The position numbers and the translations under genes are program-made. Below are positions 7,561 to 15,514 of a stretch of DNA of 38,786 nt, piece after piece (within the stretch, counting starts at the first letter, position 1; every line of letters starts with the position of its first letter). The notes below the pieces were generated by a model, which saw nothing but the letters and a program-made list of their open reading frames with translations, did not search any database and was not told the origin of the DNA. Origin of the DNA: Alphaproteobacteria bacterium (GTDB lineage: Bacteria > Pseudomonadota > Alphaproteobacteria > SMXP01); the NCBI GenBank assembly GCA_028280675.1, contig JANQLI010000148.1:1-38786 (forward strand), in the 5' to 3' direction.

Positions 7561-9828
7561 ATGAACTCTCCTGATATGACAAAAGATTCGGCTAATAGAC
7601 GTGCGGCCTTTCGTATGGCACTTCTTTCGACGATCTTTGGTGTTTCGCTCACAGGGGTCGCTCATGCTGCTCTTGATGAGGTTGTTGTGACAGCGCAAAA
7701 ACGTGAAGCGAGTTTGCAGGATACACCAATTTCCATGGCTGCATTTAGCGGTGATGATCTTGACAAGCGCGGTGCAGCAAACATTTCTGATGTAGGCGAT
7801 TTTACGCCAAACATTCAGTTTGACTCATCCGTTGCTCTGAGCGGGAGTTCTAATTCAGCGTCGATTTATATTCGTGGCATCGGTCAGCCGGACTTTATTG
7901 CCTCCGCTGATCCTGGTGTTGGCGTTTATCTGGATGGTGTTTATATCTCAAGCTCGATGGGCGGTGTGTTGGATCTCCTTGATGTCGAGCGAGTTGAGGT
8001 GCTGCGTGGTCCGCAAGGGACTCTGTTTGGGCGGAATACAATCGGCGGTGCGATTAGTGTTGTTACTAAAAAGCCGGACAATGAGTTTTCAGGTTCTGCT
8101 GAACTAACCCTTGGCGAATTTGAGCGTATCAATGCTAAAGCATCTATAAATGTTCCAATTGTTGAAGATGTGCTTGCTGCTCGTATTGGGGTGTCAACTA
8201 AGAATAGTGATGGCTATGCTGATCGTATTCTAACAGGTGAAACCATGGGTGGGGAAGATACCGACGCTCTCCGTGGCATGCTGCGTTTTACGCCGAATGA
8301 AGATTGGGACATTAACTTTGCTTTTGACTATACCAAGTCAAAGGATGACAGCCCGCAATCATCTTTGGTTGGTGTGTCGGCTGTCCCTGGACCTCCTCCT
8401 CCAGCGGGGACATGGGCTGGTGCTTATAATGCAATCTATGGCATTGCCAATATGGCAGTTTATGATGAGAGCTTCGTCCTTGGAGATAATGAAAAGTCTA
8501 TGGCGACGGGTCCTACGGGAGTTGATATGGACCTCTGGGGTGCGTCACTCAATATGGAATGGGATCTTGGTTTTGCGACCGTGAGATCCATAACCGCATA
8601 CCGTACGTGGGAAGCAGAGTTTGGTCGTGATCCTGACCACTCGCCCATTGTTATTATTCAGCAAGCCTATGAGCACGAGCAAGATCAATTCAGCCAAGAG
8701 TTTAATATCTTCGGCAGTGCCTTTGATGATCGTCTCGATTGGCTGCTCGGTGCTTATTACTTCGATGAGCATGCCGAGGAGTTTACAGATGTTCCTGTAG
8801 TGCCTGATCTCTTTACATGTTGTGGTTTGCCAATTTCTGGCGGTGGTACCCAAGTCATGGATAATGAGAATTATGCATTCTTTGGACAAGGGACCTATCA
8901 AATTACGGATCAGCTCGGTGTGACGCTTGGTCTTCGTTATTCTCATGAAGAAAAGAATATGATAAACGGCTCGCGTAAACCGCAGTTGCCGGGTATGCCA
9001 TACTTGCTTACTAATCGGAATGCATCGGCAACATTTAATAGCTTAACGCCTCGTATTAGCGTGGAGTATAAGCCACTTGATAATATGTTGCTCTATGCTT
9101 CATATTCCGAAGGTTATAAGGGCGGAGGCTTCGTCGCGCGCTATCTTTTCCCACGCGCAGAGCCACTTGCATTTGATTCAGAAGAAGCGCAAACTTATGA
9201 AGTCGGCTTTAAAGGGGACTTCTTTGATGATCGTTTGCGCTTGAACGGTGCTGCTTTCTTCTCGGAATATGAAAATATTCAAATCTCAGTATTCAACTTT
9301 GGTGTTCCAGAAATTCGGAATGCTGCGGAAGGTGAAATTAAGGGATTAGAATTAGAAGCGACCGCTGTGCCCACAGACAATCTTACTCTAAATGCAGGTT
9401 TTGGCTATATTGACGCTGAATACACGAAGATTGATCCTGGTGATTTGGTTGGTGTTCTGGTGCCATTTGATACGAGTGCAGCATTTCAAAATACACCTGA
9501 ATATTCCTGGAATGTGGGTATTGAGTATCTTCTGCCTTTCGCCAATCTTGGAGATTTGAGACTTCGGACAGATTATTCCTATAAAACGGAAATTGCGAAT
9601 GATGCTGTGAATACTCCGCAATTGATCCAAGATGATTTTGGTCTTTTGAGTGCGAGCGCGAATTTGGAACTCGCTGATAGCCCTTGGCAATTTACCGTCT
9701 TTGGCCGCAATCTCACTGATGAGGATTATATCATCTCTGGTACCAGTGATATTGCATCGATTGGTATCATCGAAGCAGTTTGGGGCCGTCCACGTGAATG
9801 GGGTGTCACAGCGAAAGTAAACTTCTAG
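7561..9828 (+). CDS. TonB-dependent outer-membrane receptor
   Basis: A 755-residue receptor. A signal peptide ends at about residue 36 (GVAHA), followed at once by a TonB box within DEVVVTAQKR. The plug domain (about 50-165) contains IRGIGQPDF, GVYLDGVY and VEVLRGPQGTLFGRNTIGG. The rest is a 22-strand barrel ending in an aromatic residue (VTAKVNF). This is the type common in sphingomonads and marine proteobacteria that live on hydrophobic or oligomeric substrates. A strong ribosome site, AGAGGA, lies 8 bases before the ATG. The ligand is unknown; its neighbours suggest an aromatic or sulfated compound, which is inference. A clear terminator follows the gene. Confidence 0.92.
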   Translation: MNSPDMTKDSANRRAAFRMALLSTIFGVSLTGVAHAALDEVVVTAQKREASLQDTPISMAAFSGDDLDKRGAANISDVGDFTPNIQFDSSVALSGSSNSASIYIRGIGQPDFIASADPGVGVYLDGVYISSSMGGVLDLLDVERVEVLRGPQGTLFGRNTIGGAISVVTKKPDNEFSGSAELTLGEFERINAKASINVPIVEDVLAARIGVSTKNSDGYADRILTGETMGGEDTDALRGMLRFTPNEDWDINFAFDYTKSKDDSPQSSLVGVSAVPGPPPPAGTWAGAYNAIYGIANMAVYDESFVLGDNEKSMATGPTGVDMDLWGASLNMEWDLGFATVRSITAYRTWEAEFGRDPDHSPIVIIQQAYEHEQDQFSQEFNIFGSAFDDRLDWLLGAYYFDEHAEEFTDVPVVPDLFTCCGLPISGGGTQVMDNENYAFFGQGTYQITDQLGVTLGLRYSHEEKNMINGSRKPQLPGMPYLLTNRNASATFNSLTPRISVEYKPLDNMLLYASYSEGYKGGGFVARYLFPRAEPLAFDSEEAQTYEVGFKGDFFDDRLRLNGAAFFSEYENIQISVFNFGVPEIRNAAEGEIKGLELEATAVPTDNLTLNAGFGYIDAEYTKIDPGDLVGVLVPFDTSAAFQNTPEYSWNVGIEYLLPFANLGDLRLRTDYSYKTEIANDAVNTPQLIQDDFGLLSASANLELADSPWQFTVFGRNLTDEDYIISGTSDIASIGIIEAVWGRPREWGVTAKVNF

Positions 9829-9855
9829 GTTCTATTCCCTTGTGAAGTACTTGAG

Positions 9856-9890
9856 ACGCCAGATCGGGCAACTGATCTGGCGTTTTTTTT
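9856..9890 (+). terminator. Rho-independent terminator after the TonB receptor
   Basis: A perfect 9-bp stem CGCCAGATC / GATCTGGCG (9857-9865 and 9874-9882), with an extra A-T pair and an 8-base loop, is followed by eight T residues. Confidence 0.93.
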
Positions 9891-9957
9891 AATTCCCTAT
9901 TTGGCTTTTTTGGAGCGTTGCTTGTCACGATGACGTGAAAAAGACTAGCAATGATAA

Positions 9958-9975
9958 ACAAATACTAGTATGCTA
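9958..9975. promoter_or_regulatory. Candidate operator, site 4 of 10
   Basis: Bases read ACAAATACTAGTATGCTA, 15 of 18 matching the consensus, with the perfect core ATACTAGTAT. It lies about 100 bases ahead of the first isomerase gene. TATGCT at 9969-9974 could be a -10 box. Confidence 0.62.
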
Positions 9976-10074
9976 CACTCAATTTAGCCATGAGAATGCA
10001 AAAAAAATTGAGCTAATTAAAGCGTCGGTGTCGCTTTCTAGCGCTATCTAAATAAGAAATTTACAGGTTCTTGA

Positions 10075-10668
10075 ATGAGCAAAGTGATTGACTTCTATTA
10101 TGACTTCTACAGTCCTTATGCCTATTTAGGGCATTACGGATTAATGGAACTGAAGAAGTCAAACAAATTTCAAATTCATTATCATCCAGTCGACTTGAAT
10201 CTGCTGAAAAAAGCAGCAGGAAATACAGGTCCACCAAACCGAGACATCCCGCCCAAAATTAAATATCTCATGACAGACTTAAACCGTTGGGCACAACGAT
10301 ACGATATCGCTTTTGGCATGCCTGGGAGTTTTCTTTCTGAGCGTATGAATAAGGGAACATTCTACGCAATGAAGAAGGGCGATGCAGATGCGTATGTTTT
10401 AGAATCCTATAAGATGACATGGGGGGAAAGCGGCGACCCTAATGATGATGACCTTCTTCGGAAGTTGGCCAAGGCTATGGATTGGGATCAAGACGAATTT
10501 ATGTCTTTTTTAAGTTCAGAGGAGGCCTCTCATACCTACGAAAACGAAAACCAGTCCGCTATTGCAGCAGGAGTATTCGGTGTTCCCACTATGGTGATTG
10601 ATGATGACATGTGGTGGGGCAATGATCGACTCGTTTTCGTAGAGGAATATCTGTCAGCGCATACATGA
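10075..10668 (+). CDS. 2-hydroxychromene-2-carboxylate isomerase-like protein (DsbA/kappa-GST family)
   Basis: A 197-residue member of the DsbA-like kappa-GST family. It opens with IDFYYDFYSPYAYLG, whose S13 is at the catalytic serine position of NahD-type isomerases, and ends with the typical GVFGVPTMVIDDDMWWGNDRL block. NahD uses glutathione to interconvert 2-hydroxychromene-2-carboxylate and trans-o-hydroxybenzylidenepyruvate in naphthalene breakdown. The NahE-like aldolase in this window supports such a role. A second paralog lies at 25377, so the two may serve different ring systems. It has its own promoter region with operator site 4. Confidence 0.82.
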   Translation: MSKVIDFYYDFYSPYAYLGHYGLMELKKSNKFQIHYHPVDLNLLKKAAGNTGPPNRDIPPKIKYLMTDLNRWAQRYDIAFGMPGSFLSERMNKGTFYAMKKGDADAYVLESYKMTWGESGDPNDDDLLRKLAKAMDWDQDEFMSFLSSEEASHTYENENQSAIAAGVFGVPTMVIDDDMWWGNDRLVFVEEYLSAHT

Positions 10669-10674
10669 ACACCC

Positions 10675-10694
10675 ATCCGTCATTATGGACGGAT
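10675..10694 (+). other. Intercistronic hairpin
   Basis: A perfect 7-bp stem ATCCGTC / GACGGAT with a 6-base loop lies just after the isomerase stop. There is no T-tract, so it is more likely a processing or stability element or a weak terminator than an intrinsic terminator. Confidence 0.4.
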
Positions 10695-10751
10695 ATCTCA
10701 TCAATAAACTCACGCTTAGAGAGTTATTTTGACACAATATAAGGAACAAGA

Positions 10752-11096
10752 ATGATGAAGAGAATGACACCTTTTGCTTTTGCACTCGCTAGCATGGTGC
10801 TTGTTACTTTAAATACGGCATCCGCAGATATCAGTATTCTTTACGGAAACTCCATTGCGATGAAAAATGCTGAAACTGAATTTTCCGCGTACTTTAACAA
10901 AGATGGTAGTTATTCAAGCTCGAAAGGTGATACAGGCAGTTGGACGCTAGAAGGTGATCAATTATGTGTATTGTTAGATGGCGCAGATGCAAGCAGATGC
11001 GGCCCTGCTCCTTTGGATAAGGCAATCGGTGATAGTTGGTCTATGACGGATCAGAATGGCGAGTCAATTACAGCTACGCTTGTCAGCGGTCGTTAG
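10752..11096 (+). CDS. Small exported protein of unknown function
   Basis: A 114-residue protein with a clear Sec signal peptide (hydrophobic stretch at 6-20, predicted cleavage after TASA near residue 25). The mature part of about 89 residues is polar, with repeated small beta-like segments (YGNSIAMKN, FSAYFNKDGSYSSS, GSWTLEGDQLCVLL) and two cysteines about 12 residues apart that could form a disulfide. I do not recognise a named family. The pattern of short strands with a Gly-rich turn resembles small periplasmic beta-barrel or lipocalin-like proteins, but this is only an impression. It follows the isomerase gene and is closed by a terminator, so the two may form a unit. Confidence 0.75.
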   Translation: MMKRMTPFAFALASMVLVTLNTASADISILYGNSIAMKNAETEFSAYFNKDGSYSSSKGDTGSWTLEGDQLCVLLDGADASRCGPAPLDKAIGDSWSMTDQNGESITATLVSGR

Positions 11097-11117
11097 TTTA
11101 ACAAGCGATTTCCCCCA

Positions 11118-11158
11118 AACTGCCCGGTTTTCCCTCTTGAGGGGGCCGGGTGGTTTTT
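11118..11158 (+). terminator. Rho-independent terminator
   Basis: Outer arms AACTGCCCGG (11118-11127) and CCGGGTGGTT (11146-11155) pair over 10 positions with two G-U pairs. An inner perfect stem CCCTCT/TGAGGG type repeat lies within the loop (11132-11143). A T-run follows to 11158. Confidence 0.8.
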
Positions 11159-11176
11159 CAATATATGAGATAATCT

Positions 11177-12016
11177 GTGCCAGTTATAGAGAGCAGTAAT
11201 ACTTCAATCATTCCGTCCAAAGGCGTACACCTTTATCACACGGATATTTCAAACTGTTGTGACCGTGTCCGTATTGCTTTGGAAGAGAAAGGCATTGAAT
11301 GGGAAAGTCACTTCTATGTGCTTCCCCGTGGCGATCATCTAACCGAAGAGTTTTTTGCGTTGAATCCCAAAGGTGTGGTTCCAGTGCTTGTGCATGACGG
11401 GGTTGTTATAACGGAATCGAATGACATTATCTCATATCTCGATGATCACTTTCCTCAGCCGCCTTTGCAACCGGACGACCCGGATAAGAAGAAACGCATG
11501 CATGATTGGATGCAGTCAGCGGCTGATTATCATGTCTATATTGCTGCACTTTCATTTGAGTTTTTATTTAAAGCAACACCTTACGAACCTACTTTTTTTC
11601 AGAGGCGAGCGAAGTTTCGTGCAAATGTACCAGATCCCATGAAGGTCATTTTTGACCCACGCAATCATGCGGTTAAACCAGACGCGGTTAAAGAAGGCAT
11701 TCGTGAAGCCAATCGAATTTTTGCCGACATGAATGCAACATTAGACCGCAGTGGGCCGTGGCTTCTGGGAGAGCAAATTACACTGGCTGATATCAGCTGG
11801 GCTGTGCAAATTCATCGACTCAAAACATTGAATATGCGGGATATCGAGAATTATCCCCATGTTGCATCTTGGTACGCGAGACTTGAAGAACGTGAATCTG
11901 TGAAAAAGGGTATGCTTCAATGGGAAACGAAGGAGCCCTATGCGTTATTCAATCAATATGTTGAGCAGCGTGTCGAAGAGGGAACGGATGTCAATGCGTC
12001 TTGCTGGCGTGAGTAA
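11177..12016 (+). CDS. Glutathione S-transferase family protein
   Basis: A 279-residue GST, longer than the usual 200-230. The N-terminal thioredoxin-like domain starts at about residue 17 (HLYHTDISNCCDRVRIAL), with the glutathione-site segments NPKGVVPVLVHDG and ITESNDIISYLDDHF. The all-helical C-terminal domain spans about 105-260 and includes LLGEQITLADISWAVQ. The extra length and NCCDRVR motif resemble GSTs of aromatic catabolism such as beta-etherases and dehalogenases, but I cannot name the reaction. The start is a GTG with a weak ribosome site, chosen because the next ATG would be inside the domain. It lies between a terminator and the symporter gene. Confidence 0.78.
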   Translation: MPVIESSNTSIIPSKGVHLYHTDISNCCDRVRIALEEKGIEWESHFYVLPRGDHLTEEFFALNPKGVVPVLVHDGVVITESNDIISYLDDHFPQPPLQPDDPDKKKRMHDWMQSAADYHVYIAALSFEFLFKATPYEPTFFQRRAKFRANVPDPMKVIFDPRNHAVKPDAVKEGIREANRIFADMNATLDRSGPWLLGEQITLADISWAVQIHRLKTLNMRDIENYPHVASWYARLEERESVKKGMLQWETKEPYALFNQYVEQRVEEGTDVNASCWRE

Positions 12017-12114
12017 CCGTAGCGAGTTAGATGCTTATGTAATCGCCAGTGATGCATAAGCTATACTCAAGAAATGCATACAGCTCAAAAATAAGAAAAT
12101 AGGGGGCATCTATT

Positions 12115-13437
12115 TTGGATAAAGTAGAGCAGTCCGCATTGGACTTTCGCGAGAAAGAAATGTCTCGGTATCAAATGTTTACCGTCGGACTCTGTTTGAT
12201 TATCAACATGTTGGACGGATTCGATGTCCTGGCCATTGCTTTTACCGCGCCCTCGATAGCGGTTGCTTGGGATTTGCATCCAACAGAACTAGGTATTTTG
12301 TTTAGTGCAGGACCATTGGGCATGACGGTAGGCTCTTTGGTTATAGGACCGCTCGCAGATTATTATGGAAGACGTCCATTAATCCTTGCTTGCTTAGTTA
12401 CAATTAGCATTGGCATGTTGCTATCGGCCTTGACAACGACAACGCTGCAACTTTCTATTTTACGTGTTCTAACGGGCCTTGGTATTGGCGGCATGCTCGC
12501 AAGTCTGAACACACTCGTTTCGGAGTATTCGTCGTATAAGCGACAAGCTTTTTGTATTTCGATATTTCAATCCGGGTATCCCATAGGAGCAAGCGTGGGT
12601 GGTGTCATCGCGACTTATCTTATCGCTATGTACGATTGGCGTGCCGTGTTTATATTTGGTGGAGTGTTGTCGACTCTTATGATTGTCGTTGCATGGTTCT
12701 ATTTATTTGAGTCCATTGATTATTTGCGTGCGAAGAATACGAATAAGGCACTTGCTCAACTCCAAAGTATATTGCGACGAATGGGTAGTGCGACAAACAA
12801 TATCCCACCTAAGTCATTAATGGGAAAAACAGAAATCACCTTCAATTACCGGGCTCTCTTTGAGAAAGAGTATTTTTCTTCAACGGCGAGAATATGGTTG
12901 AGTTATTTTGGTGCCATGTTCGCCTTCTATTTTATTATAAACTGGACCCCTAAGATTATCGTAGATATGGGACTGAGCGTAGATCAAGGGATTACAAGCG
13001 GCGTCATTATGAATGTAGGTGGAATGATTGGCGGCTTGTTTCTTGGTTATATTGCGGTGAGATGGGACATTCGTGTCATTGTTGCGGCCTATTTTGTTGC
13101 AAGCTTTTTTGTTATGAGCCTTTTTGGATTCCTTGGACCTCACTATGTCACTTTATTGATCGTCGCATTCTTTATAGGGATTTTTCTATTTGGAGGAATT
13201 GTGGGCCTATATGCTGTTATTCCTCAAATCTATCACGCTGATGTCCGTGCTTTTGGTACGGGGTGGGGTATCGGTATGGGACGGCTTGGTGGAATTGTAG
13301 GCCCGTTTGTAGCTGGACTGATTATCTCAAGTGGCATAGATCGCCACTATTACTTTCTTATCTTAGCAATTCCCGTGCTACTGGTTGCTTTGGCGATTTA
13401 TAATATCGAACTCATCCGGAATAGAGGAACACTCTAG
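12115..13437 (+). CDS. MFS aromatic acid:H+ symporter (AAHS family)
   Basis: A 440-residue, 12-helix transporter. The AAHS signature DGFDVLAIAFTAPSI occurs in the first helix, and the loop 2-3 motif reads GPLADYYGRRPLIL. Close relatives include BenK and PcaK, which take up benzoate, 4-hydroxybenzoate or protocatechuate with protons. The start is TTG at 12115, supported by AGGGGGC at 12101-12107 with 7-base spacing; no ATG or GTG fits as well. It is 98 bases after the GST gene and could be co-transcribed. The substrate is not determined, but the context suits an aromatic acid such as salicylate, benzoate or gentisate. Confidence 0.88.
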   Translation: MDKVEQSALDFREKEMSRYQMFTVGLCLIINMLDGFDVLAIAFTAPSIAVAWDLHPTELGILFSAGPLGMTVGSLVIGPLADYYGRRPLILACLVTISIGMLLSALTTTTLQLSILRVLTGLGIGGMLASLNTLVSEYSSYKRQAFCISIFQSGYPIGASVGGVIATYLIAMYDWRAVFIFGGVLSTLMIVVAWFYLFESIDYLRAKNTNKALAQLQSILRRMGSATNNIPPKSLMGKTEITFNYRALFEKEYFSSTARIWLSYFGAMFAFYFIINWTPKIIVDMGLSVDQGITSGVIMNVGGMIGGLFLGYIAVRWDIRVIVAAYFVASFFVMSLFGFLGPHYVTLLIVAFFIGIFLFGGIVGLYAVIPQIYHADVRAFGTGWGIGMGRLGGIVGPFVAGLIISSGIDRHYYFLILAIPVLLVALAIYNIELIRNRGTL

Positions 13438-13514
13438 TTTCTGGGACATATGTCGGGGCTGGGGCAAACTTTGATTCATTTGTTTGTCGCTAATTATCTT
13501 GAATCCAGATTAAG

Positions 13515-13532
13515 TAACATGCTAGTATATGA
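13515..13532. promoter_or_regulatory. Candidate operator, site 5 of 10
   Basis: Bases read TAACATGCTAGTATATGA, 15 of 18 matching the consensus. It is about 100 bases ahead of the aldehyde dehydrogenase operon. TTGAAT at 13499-13504 and TAGTAT at 13523-13528 are 18 bases apart and could form a promoter overlapped by the operator. Confidence 0.62.
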
Positions 13533-13629
13533 ATTGTGTGGTGCGCATTTGTTTTGCGCATATATGGCTCTGTATTGGACAAACACATAAGAGCAGTATT
13601 CGGAATGCATAAGAGCAAGGACACGTTAA

Positions 13630-15105
13630 ATGACACAGTCTTCAAAATTATTTGCGCCAGCGATTTGGTCAGGAAAAATCTTTGACGGCGATTGGAAAGA
13701 TGCTCGAGGTGCCATCCAGGAGGTTCTTGATAAAGCTAGCGGAGACAAAATCGCAGAATCCGCATTTGCAACGAAGGATGACGTATCCGATGTGGCGCGA
13801 GTTGCTGTTGAAGCACAAAAAGAATGGTGCAATTTACCTGGCCCACAGCGGGGTGATATCTTACGTAAATTTTCAGAGCTTTGTCGCGTGCACGATGGAG
13901 AAATCTCTGATTGGTTGGTTCGCGAAACGGGCTCCGTTCGTGCAAAAGCGGATTGGGAAGTTCACACGACTGCACGCGAAGTTTTAGAAGCATCCACAAT
14001 GCCCAGCTTTCCGCAAGGCCAGTTGCTCGCAACAGAAGTACCAGGACGTCAGAGCATTGCCCGGCGTCTTCCTGTTGGGGTGGTGGGCATCATTACGCCT
14101 TGGAACTCACCCTTTCTTTTAGCTGCACGTGCATTTGGTCCGGCATTAGCGATGGGAAATGCGGTTGTTATCAAACCTGATCCACAAACGCCTATCATTG
14201 GTGGGGTGCTTCCAGCTTTATTGTTGGAAGAAGCAGGCCTGCCAAAAGGCTTGTTTCAAGTGGTTCCAGGGGGAGCCGAGACTGGCGAAGCGATCATATC
14301 TGACCCTGCTATTGATATGATTTCTTTCACCGGCTCAACGGCAACGGGACGCATCGTTGGCGAGCAAGCGGGTCATCATATCAAGCGAGTGTCTTTAGAG
14401 TTAGGTGGAAACAACGCCTATATCGTTCTCGATGATGCGGATCTCGAAGCGGCAACATCCGCAGGCTCATTTGGATCCTTCTTTCATCAAGGACAAATTT
14501 GTTTAACGGCTGGTCGTCACTTGGTGCATGAGGTCATTGCTGAGGAGTATATCCAAAGGTTAGCGGAGCGAACGCAAAGGCTGAAAATCGGTGATCCCTT
14601 TTTAGATAATGAGGTGTTGATAGGGCCAATAATTAATCAAAAACAGGCGGATCGCGTGGAAGGTATTGTCCAAAGAAGTATAGACATGGGCGCAACGCTG
14701 AATGCTGGCGGTATGCGGGATGGGCTCTATTATCCACCGACTGTATTGAGTGATGTCACTGTGGACATGCCTGTCTTTACGGATGAAATCTTTGGACCAG
14801 TTGCGCCGGTGATAACATTCAAAACGGATGAAGAGGCGGTGCAACTAGCCAATCAAACACATTACGGTCTGTCAGCAGCGATCCAGTCACCTGATATCGG
14901 CCGCGCGATGGCGATTGCAGATCAACTTCATTCCGGGATTATACATATCAATGAGCAGACGGTTCTGCATGAGGTCTATGGGCCAATCGGTGGGGTTGGC
15001 GCTTCCGGCAATGGGTTTAATTACGGCACTGTAAGTAACGCAGATAAATTCACTGAATTACAATGGATCACCTCTCGAGCCGAGGCGCAACCATACCCAT
15101 TCTAA
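13630..15105 (+). CDS. Benzaldehyde/salicylaldehyde-type aldehyde dehydrogenase
   Basis: A 491-residue NAD(P)+-dependent aldehyde dehydrogenase. The oxyanion Asn (N159 in TPWNS), general base E257 in LELGGNN and nucleophile C291 in GQICLTAGRHLVH are all present. The FHQGQICxTxGRHLVH stretch is typical of XylC-type benzaldehyde dehydrogenases and close salicylaldehyde dehydrogenases. It begins the operon with the Rieske ferredoxin, oxygenase subunits and GMC enzyme. If the aldolase at 19040 releases salicylaldehyde or a homologue, this enzyme would turn it into the hydroxy acid. Which aldehyde is preferred is inference. Confidence 0.88.
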   Translation: MTQSSKLFAPAIWSGKIFDGDWKDARGAIQEVLDKASGDKIAESAFATKDDVSDVARVAVEAQKEWCNLPGPQRGDILRKFSELCRVHDGEISDWLVRETGSVRAKADWEVHTTAREVLEASTMPSFPQGQLLATEVPGRQSIARRLPVGVVGIITPWNSPFLLAARAFGPALAMGNAVVIKPDPQTPIIGGVLPALLLEEAGLPKGLFQVVPGGAETGEAIISDPAIDMISFTGSTATGRIVGEQAGHHIKRVSLELGGNNAYIVLDDADLEAATSAGSFGSFFHQGQICLTAGRHLVHEVIAEEYIQRLAERTQRLKIGDPFLDNEVLIGPIINQKQADRVEGIVQRSIDMGATLNAGGMRDGLYYPPTVLSDVTVDMPVFTDEIFGPVAPVITFKTDEEAVQLANQTHYGLSAAIQSPDIGRAMAIADQLHSGIIHINEQTVLHEVYGPIGGVGASGNGFNYGTVSNADKFTELQWITSRAEAQPYPF

Positions 15106-15147
15106 AAACGCGATACCAGTCATTGTTGCGGTGTGCTGAGAGAGACG

Positions 15148-15471
15148 ATGCGTATAAAACTTTGTGAAGTCATTCACTTATCTGAGGGTGAGGTACAATG
15201 TGTAGAGGCTTCCGGCTTAGAGCCTCTTGCAGTTTATCGTTACAGTGGTGAAATCTATATCACGAGTGATCGCTGCACCCATAGTACCGCATCTCTGTCA
15301 GAAGGATACTTTGAAGGAGGCGTTATTGAATGCCCTCTTCACAGAGGACAATTTGATGTGCGCACCGGTGAGGTGATTAAGTTTCCCTGCAAGATACCCT
15401 TGAAAACCTATGAGCCAATTATAGAAGATGGGTGGATTTGTATTGATCTACCTTTGGCCACTGATGACTAA
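15148..15471 (+). CDS. Rieske-type [2Fe-2S] ferredoxin
   Basis: A protein of about 107 residues with Rieske ligands C43 and H45 (CTH) and C62 and H65 (CPLH). The length and lack of any catalytic domain mark it as the electron-carrying ferredoxin of a three-component dioxygenase, like NahAb or BphA3. I chose ATG 15148, preceded by GAGAGA, over the GTG at 15133, which would add five residues and has no ribosome site. It lies just ahead of the alpha and beta subunits it presumably serves. The matching ferredoxin reductase is not in the window. Confidence 0.88.
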   Translation: MRIKLCEVIHLSEGEVQCVEASGLEPLAVYRYSGEIYITSDRCTHSTASLSEGYFEGGVIECPLHRGQFDVRTGEVIKFPCKIPLKTYEPIIEDGWICIDLPLATDD

Positions 15472-15514
15472 CTGATCTCCACCTATGTGGCATAGGAAAA
15501 CTAGGACAGATCTT

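Noticed and set aside
10729..10752. TTGACA close to the small exported protein gene as a promoter
   Set aside because: It is only 17 bases from the start codon, leaving no room for a -10 box and leader.
13736..14032. Antisense open reading frames within the aldehyde dehydrogenase and other large genes
   Set aside because: They lack ribosome sites and protein-family features and are explained by codon bias of the genes on the opposite strand.
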